Origin: Anaeramoeba flamelloides
Taxonomy: Eukaryota; Metamonada; Anaeramoebidae
Length of the DNA: 64,000 bases
Direction: 5' to 3'
NCBI GenBank assembly: GCA_027625915.1
Contig: JANTQA010000008.1
Coordinates: 11,409,001 to 11,473,000, forward strand
Positions 58,806 through 64,000 of the stretch are shown in pieces. A program made the position numbers and the translations under genes. Under the pieces are notes generated by a model. The model was not told the origin of the DNA and did no database searches. It worked only from the letters and a program-made list of their open reading frames with translations. Position 1 is the first letter of the stretch. Each line of letters opens with the position of its first letter.

Positions 58806-60267
58806 CATTATGATTTTTTTTTTTAAAGTTATTTGAGTATATTCCTTATTTTTTTTTATTAGTATTATTCATTAGGAAAAAGTTTAATTCTACTGAATTT
58901 AATAAAAAGTTGAGAAATAATAGTCAAAACACATTAATACTTTTAATCTCTATATTATTAATAATCCACTGAAATTATTAAGATTGGGTTATTAAATATT
59001 ATCAAAAAATTAACAAATTAAAAAATAATTGCTTTTAGGTTATAAAATGAATTGTTGTACGTTTTAAAAAAGTATTTTGGGAGGATATATTTAATTATAA
59101 TAATTTGGTTTTTTTCTCAGGTTTTTTTGTTAAACAAAAATGGAAAAATTGTTAATAAAAATCTGTATCTCTGAATAAAGAAATTATATTTTTTTCAATT
59201 TTAAAATAATTATTCTAATTCTTTGAATTAAGTAGATTTTTTTAAGAGTTATTTTTAAAATTAGTGGTTTTATTCTTAAATGGTCTTTTAATACACTTTC
59301 TTCACAGATATAAGATTTCTTTTCTCTTTCGAAAGAAAATATTTTTATTGAAATAATTTATTGGAAATATGTTGAATTTTTACCTTTTCCAAAAATGAGA
59401 AAAATGGATCAAACTTTTTAAAAACAATAATTCGTTTCGGAAAATAAGTTTAAAAGACATCTAGGTATTATAATAATCAGATTTGACTTAGTCTTTCAAT
59501 TTCAAGATAATGAAAAAAATTTTTGAATTTTCTATTAAATTTACTATATGATTTTTTTGATCGTCACTAGTACCCTAATAATCACCTTTTAATCAAAAGA
59601 GTATCAAAACACTCTCTGTGAGTCTTTTATTAAAATTAAGAACCTAAAGAATCTGAAATTAAAGGATTGAAAATTAAGCTCTCATCTCGTTGAGAATTCA
59701 AATCCTTGTATTTATAAATCGAAAAACGAAAAAGAATTTTTTTTTGAAAAGGATCTAGCCGTTTTAAAAACTTCAACTGTAAAAAAGTGATGTTTTTTTA
59801 CTTTTCAAAATTTGAGACAATTCTTGTTTTTTATTTGAGTTCTTGAACAATCTAAAAAGGGTTTCACAAACCTTGAACTTTGTTCAATTAAACTATGATC
59901 GTAATCGCTATTGTGACAATAGTGTGTGTTTGTTCAGGTTTGGTGACTTTTTAAAAGAATTTTGGTCTTTGCAAAAATTTTCTTTTTCACAAATAAAAAA
60001 TCAAAAAAAATAAAGAAAGGAAGAAAAAAGAAAAAAGGTAAAAGATGTTTGGTTGTTTTTTCTGTTTTTAAAAAAAGGAAAATAATTTAAAAAAAAACAA
60101 AAAGTGAAGATTAAAATTAGATTTGTTGAACAATTAAAGTTCTTCAAAAAGGTTAAACGAACATTTTATATTTTTTTTTTTTCTTCTTTATTGCCAAGTT
60201 TCGTGTGAAAAATTTTTTTTGTTTTATTGCTTTTGGGTGGTGCAAAAAGTAATAATTAAAAAAGTGT

Positions 60268-60730
60268 TTAGAGGACACGTTTTCTTTTTTCAGACATAAC
60301 TCTCATGATACAACCAAGGCCAGCAACTTCAGAAAGAACGCCATGCCATTTAAGAAGTTTTAAAGAACTGTCACAGTTTTCGAGTCCTTTATAAATGTAT
60401 CTCATTAAGGCATCTTGTTGATCTGTATCTAAGTTATTACAAGTGTCTTTCATTTTATTATCAGCAGTGTCTGATAAACTATTAATTACTTGCTCATAAA
60501 TTCTTTGCTGTTTTTGGCAAAGGTTTTTCAAAAAGAGAAAAAAAAACAAAATTTTTTTTTTTTTGTTTTGTTTTGTTTTCATTTGTTTTGTTTGAGGATG
60601 AAAAAATTAAAGGATAAAATTTTAAAGAGTTAAATCTTAAAAGAAGAAACAAATACTTTTTCTTGTGGTTCTGATTCGTAAGGTGGATTTTCAAGAAATT
60701 GGGAAAGAGACATTTCAAAAAGTTTTTGTT
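60268..60730 (-). CDS. ARPC5: ARPC5, p16 subunit of the Arp2/3 complex (5' partial)
   Basis: ARPC5 is a structural subunit of Arp2/3, which nucleates branched actin. Exons 60730-60657 and 60507-60268 join in phase 0 with a 149-nt intron (donor gtattt, acceptor aacag), giving about 103 residues. The second exon has the diagnostic end: DALMRYIYKGLE, KLLKWHGVLSEVAGLG, CIMRVMSEKRKRVL, matching human [39 protein letters not shown]. The first exon carries SLSQFLENPPYE, like ALQAALKNPPIN. A strong acceptor (tttttcag) just before 60730 and the usual length of about 150 residues point to at least one more upstream exon, which I could not identify. Met at 60713 is possible but would give a short protein of 98 residues. 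Confidence 0.9.
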
Positions 60731-60762
60731 CTGAAAAATAAATTCAAAAAATGAATAAATGT

Positions 60763-60998
60763 TACTGATAAATTCAAATAAATTTCAAAAAATTTTTTGT
60801 TCATTTTCCATTTTTATAAATCTTCGAACTATTACTTATCAAACCGTCCAGGACAAAGAATATTTTGAAAAACAACTAATTTTACAGAGTTTCTTAACAC
60901 TTGACTTCATAAAATGCTTTATTCAAAGCTTGAGTATAATAATTTCAAAAAGGAAAATCAAGTATAAATTTTCAACCATTTATTACAATTTATCAGTA
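60763..60998. mobile_element. 235 bp TA-flanked element, copy 3
   Basis: Left TA-ctgataaattcaaataaat and right acaatttatcag-TA. It starts only about 30 nt upstream of the ARPC5 exon acceptor, so it very likely sits inside the 5' intron of that gene. Confidence 0.85.
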
Positions 60999-63900
60999 TT
61001 CAAGACATGAGAGTAGCATTTTGGAACTAACTCAAATTATTTTTCCCAGAATTTTAAAAATCAAACAATCAATAAACTATTTAACAATTTTCAAACCTGT
61101 TGATGAATTTGAACAATCACAAAAAGTAGAAATCAAAAAGGTAAGATAATAAAAAAAACTTTTAATTTCATGTTTCTTTTACTTTCAATCAATTAGGTTG
61201 TTCAGAAAATATACTGGATCAAAACAATCTTTGTGATAATTGAAATCACATTTATCACACAACTTATTAAATGTGAATTTCTTTTTTGATATTTTTCAAC
61301 AATAATAATAAGGTTGTGTTGAATTGTTTTAGATTAAGATCTGAAGACCTTTAAAATCATTTCAGTTTACAGAACTTAAATATTTCTCCAATTCAAAGAA
61401 AAAATCATCATTGCAAATTGTTTTCTCTTAAACATGGATCCCAAAATAATATTTGTGTTAAGAATTAACATTTTAAGAAAAAAAAAACAACCAAACACTT
61501 GTAAGAAAAATATACTTTAGTTTAAAAAGGCAAGCAGTTACACCATAGTCTACCCTGTCTGCAAACACCATTACTTATAGATTGATAATCAACAGTTTTA
61601 ACTGTTTTAAGATTGTTTTTTAAGATTTGGGATCTTTCTTTATCATTTCCTTTTCGTTTATTTTACTGTCAGAATTTGTTTAATTTATTGTTGTATAATG
61701 AATGAACTTGAGAACCAAGTCTCGAAATCAAAAAAAATAATTTCCTATAAGGGGGTAATTACATTTTTTATTTTTTGAATGCCACCTTTTATTCAAAACT
61801 GAATCCTTCAAATCATTTCTTCAACCAAATGTTTTAATATTTTACCAAATATTAGAGCGGGGGTATATCTGAGTATAAGATATTTTCATACCAACAAAAA
61901 AATGGAGAAATCAAAAAAATGAAAAAATTGATTATGAAGAAATAAATAAAATTCATTCATTTCTTGATTTTGTCTATAACATTAATACAATTACTTATTC
62001 TCTATTTGGTTTTATTTTTAATACTTTATGAATTAAATTTTGTTTGGAAAACTTTTGAGAAACAAATTACTTTTTAAACCTATGAATTTCCAAAAACTTT
62101 TAAAAATACAATTTCCATTTAATTCATCTAATTCTAGTTTTAGTTTGGAAAATTGGATATTTTTGAAATTCTTCTTCAGATTTATAAATTTATTTGACGA
62201 ATTCGTTTGTTTCTATGATTATTTAATTCCCATTAACATGTGAAAGAAAATAATTCTGAATCTGATTGAATTTTTTTCTTGAATTTTCTTATATTTTGGG
62301 ACAAATCTTTTGTAGTTTTTTTTTTTTTTTTATTTCAATATTCAAACGTTTTATTTTATTTTTAGAAATAGTATTCTTTGTTTTGGTTTTGTTTGAGAAA
62401 AATATTTGAAAAAAGATATTTAATAGCAAATTTGTAAAAAAATGTTCTGTAAAATAATAATAAATAATAACGGATTGATATATTCAAGATTATGAATCAT
62501 TTTTGTTCATACAAATTAAGAATATAAAGAAAAAAAATCGTCGAAAATAGGTTTTGGTCGGATTTTTTTTTTCTTTCTTGATTTCAACAAATATATTTGG
62601 AATGGTGATCTTTCATATTTGGTCTTCTAAAAAGAAGATAATTTGATTAAAATACACACCTTTTTTGGTCTATTTTTTTGGTTTACTGTTGTATTAATTC
62701 CAATTATTTGTATAAACACATTTCTGGATCCAAAAACAAATTTAATAAAACCCAAAATTTAATCAAAAAAAAATGTTCAAAAATATGAAAGATTCAACTC
62801 TGAATCACTTTGGGTCTTTTCACAAATAAAGCTGTATATGATATTTTGGTTTCAACGTTTCAATATAATATGGCACTCAAAAAATATTTTTCAGTAATGT
62901 TTCACACAATTAAAAATTTTCAAAATGATAAAAAGTACTTACTTCTTTAAAAATGTTCAAAATATAATTTACTACATTTGTTAAGAATTGTTCCAAGATA
63001 CCTCATATGAATTTCAGATCAAAAAAATAAAGATTTTTCAAATATTGTTTCAAACATTTTTCCAGTTACTTGAAAACATTTAATTCTTAAATAAGTAAAT
63101 TGTAATTTTCTTGATGAATTTCAAAAGGATCAATCACTAAAATTTTGATAAAAACTTTTTAGCCAATTATAATATGTTTTATAAAATCAAAATAGAGAAA
63201 ATCATTGAAAAAAGTTCAATTGCCCTAAATTTTTATTTGGTGAAAAAACCCCTACTTTTTGAAAAGTGAATTTAATCCTATCATATTTTCAAAAACAATT
63301 TATAAGGCTGTTTTGACAAAAAACAATTCAAAATATTTTGATATTTACATATATTATTAAGTTTATCAAATTTTTTTAAAATTATCAAATAGTATTTGAA
63401 CTTTCTCTCCCAAATTTAGATATTATGAAAATCACAGAGAATCAATTTTGAATTATCATAAATTCTCAACCCTAAAACATACCCAATAAGGGAGAACTTT
63501 TTAAATTAATTTAATTTTCAAATTGAAGATGTATCCTGAAAAAGAATTTCCCCCACAAAAAGTATACTGATAGTCGAAAACAAGATATTTCACAAACAAA
63601 TAATTGAAGGCTGTTAAAAATAATTGATATTTGATCAACTATTATCATCACCTTCAGTTTTCCAATCCATGGAATCCCTTTTTTGAGATTATTTAAATTC
63701 AACTATTAATTATTTTAACACCCTCAGCAAATAAATACCAAATTGGTGTTTGAGTGAATAGAATCCAGACAATTCTATAATGTTAGAGAATTAGCAAATA
63801 AAAATTCATTTGAAGAATAATGTATTTACTTTGTTTCACAATAACAAAAACAGTCTTGTTTTAAATAGGTTTTACAATCTAAAAGAATGATTCTTTTTTT

Positions 63901-64000
63901 AAGAAAGCTTACACATTAAATCGACCGAGAGAAAAGGACACGTAAACAGTGAGTAAACATGTTATGGGGTTTATTGTAGAGATATAAATATACTTCAAAA
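60999..64000. other. 3 kb stretch upstream of ARPC5, no recognised gene
   Basis: The missing ARPC5 N-terminal exon may be here. An exon-like plus-strand island with both splice signals lies at 61030-61128. Frames at 62040-62243 and 63511-63702 have no recognisable domain. Otherwise A/T-rich low complexity. Confidence 0.5.

Larger units (their letters stand above)
55116..60267. other. 5.2 kb gene-free spacer
   Basis: Holds a 535 bp family copy interrupted by another repeat (55459-56175), TA microsatellites (56553-56582 and about 56692-56712), a dispersed repeat (56760-57200) and a 1.55 kb element with inverted ends (57250-58805). Composition is extremely A/T-rich, with A homopolymers above 20 nt (about 57794). 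No gene is recognised. Confidence 0.65.

Noticed and set aside
59894-59953. A 19-residue hydrophobic plus-strand frame (MIVIAIVTIVCVCSG...)
   Set aside because: Too short, no continuation or donor that leads to a recognisable exon; likely chance or ARPC5 3' flank.
61540-61575. Candidate ARPC5 N-terminal exon on the minus strand (MVFADRVDYG)
   Set aside because: Donor and acceptor are poor and the residues do not match the ARPC5 N-terminus convincingly.

Overview
The window is a gene-sparse, extremely AT-rich piece of a nuclear genome from a free-living unicellular eukaryote. Evidence: spliceosomal introns with GT...AG ends, standard stop codons, wholly eukaryotic gene content (HOPS/CORVET subunit, GCN5 acetyltransferase, Pho80-type cyclin, spliceosome factor, box C/D snoRNP protein, site-2 protease, Arp2/3 subunit), and coding regions carrying N/E/K-rich low-complexity runs. 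Such runs, with very AT-rich spacers, are familiar from amoeboid protists (amoebozoans, or metamonads of the Anaeramoeba kind). The sequence alone does not settle the genus.

Layout, left to right: VPS18 (+, 3753-6609, first exon not found); GCN5-type acetyltransferase with bromodomain (+, 11102-15456, split by a 3.3 kb intron); Pho80-type cyclin (-, 20732-22153); CCDC12/Cwf18-like splicing factor (+, 26284-26610); NOP58 (-, 31000-32770); site-2 protease (-, 35317-40260, 3.5 kb intron); a PAP2-like membrane protein with altered catalytic residues (+, 41405-42613); a membrane-anchored metallophosphoesterase (+, 51017-55115, 2.2 kb intron); and ARPC5 (-, 60268-60730, N-terminus not found). The genes are unrelated housekeeping functions (vesicle tethering, chromatin, splicing, rRNA processing, regulated proteolysis, lipid or phosphate chemistry, actin) and show no operon-like logic. 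The site-2 protease and PAP2-like genes are divergent, 1.1 kb apart.

Most of the rest is low-complexity A/T DNA seeded with short inverted-repeat DNA elements. At least seven families have terminal inverted repeats flanked by TA, the target-site pattern of Tc1/mariner-type elements: a 200 bp near-palindrome (six copies plus one nested inside another), a 165 bp family, a 235 bp family, a 535 bp family, and single or double copies of 141, 491 and 589 bp. Further repeats (a foldback of about 735 bp, a 1.55 kb element with inverted ends, and three dispersed repeats) have less clear ends. No intact transposase was seen. The very long introns are where these elements have landed, so element insertion looks like the main cause of intron growth.

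The most interesting points are the site-2 protease with Glu where the LDG zinc-ligand Asp is expected, the PAP2-like protein that keeps only part of the catalytic set, the self-nested palindromic element that directly shows TA target choice, and several small exon-like islands in the spacers that could belong to undetected genes.
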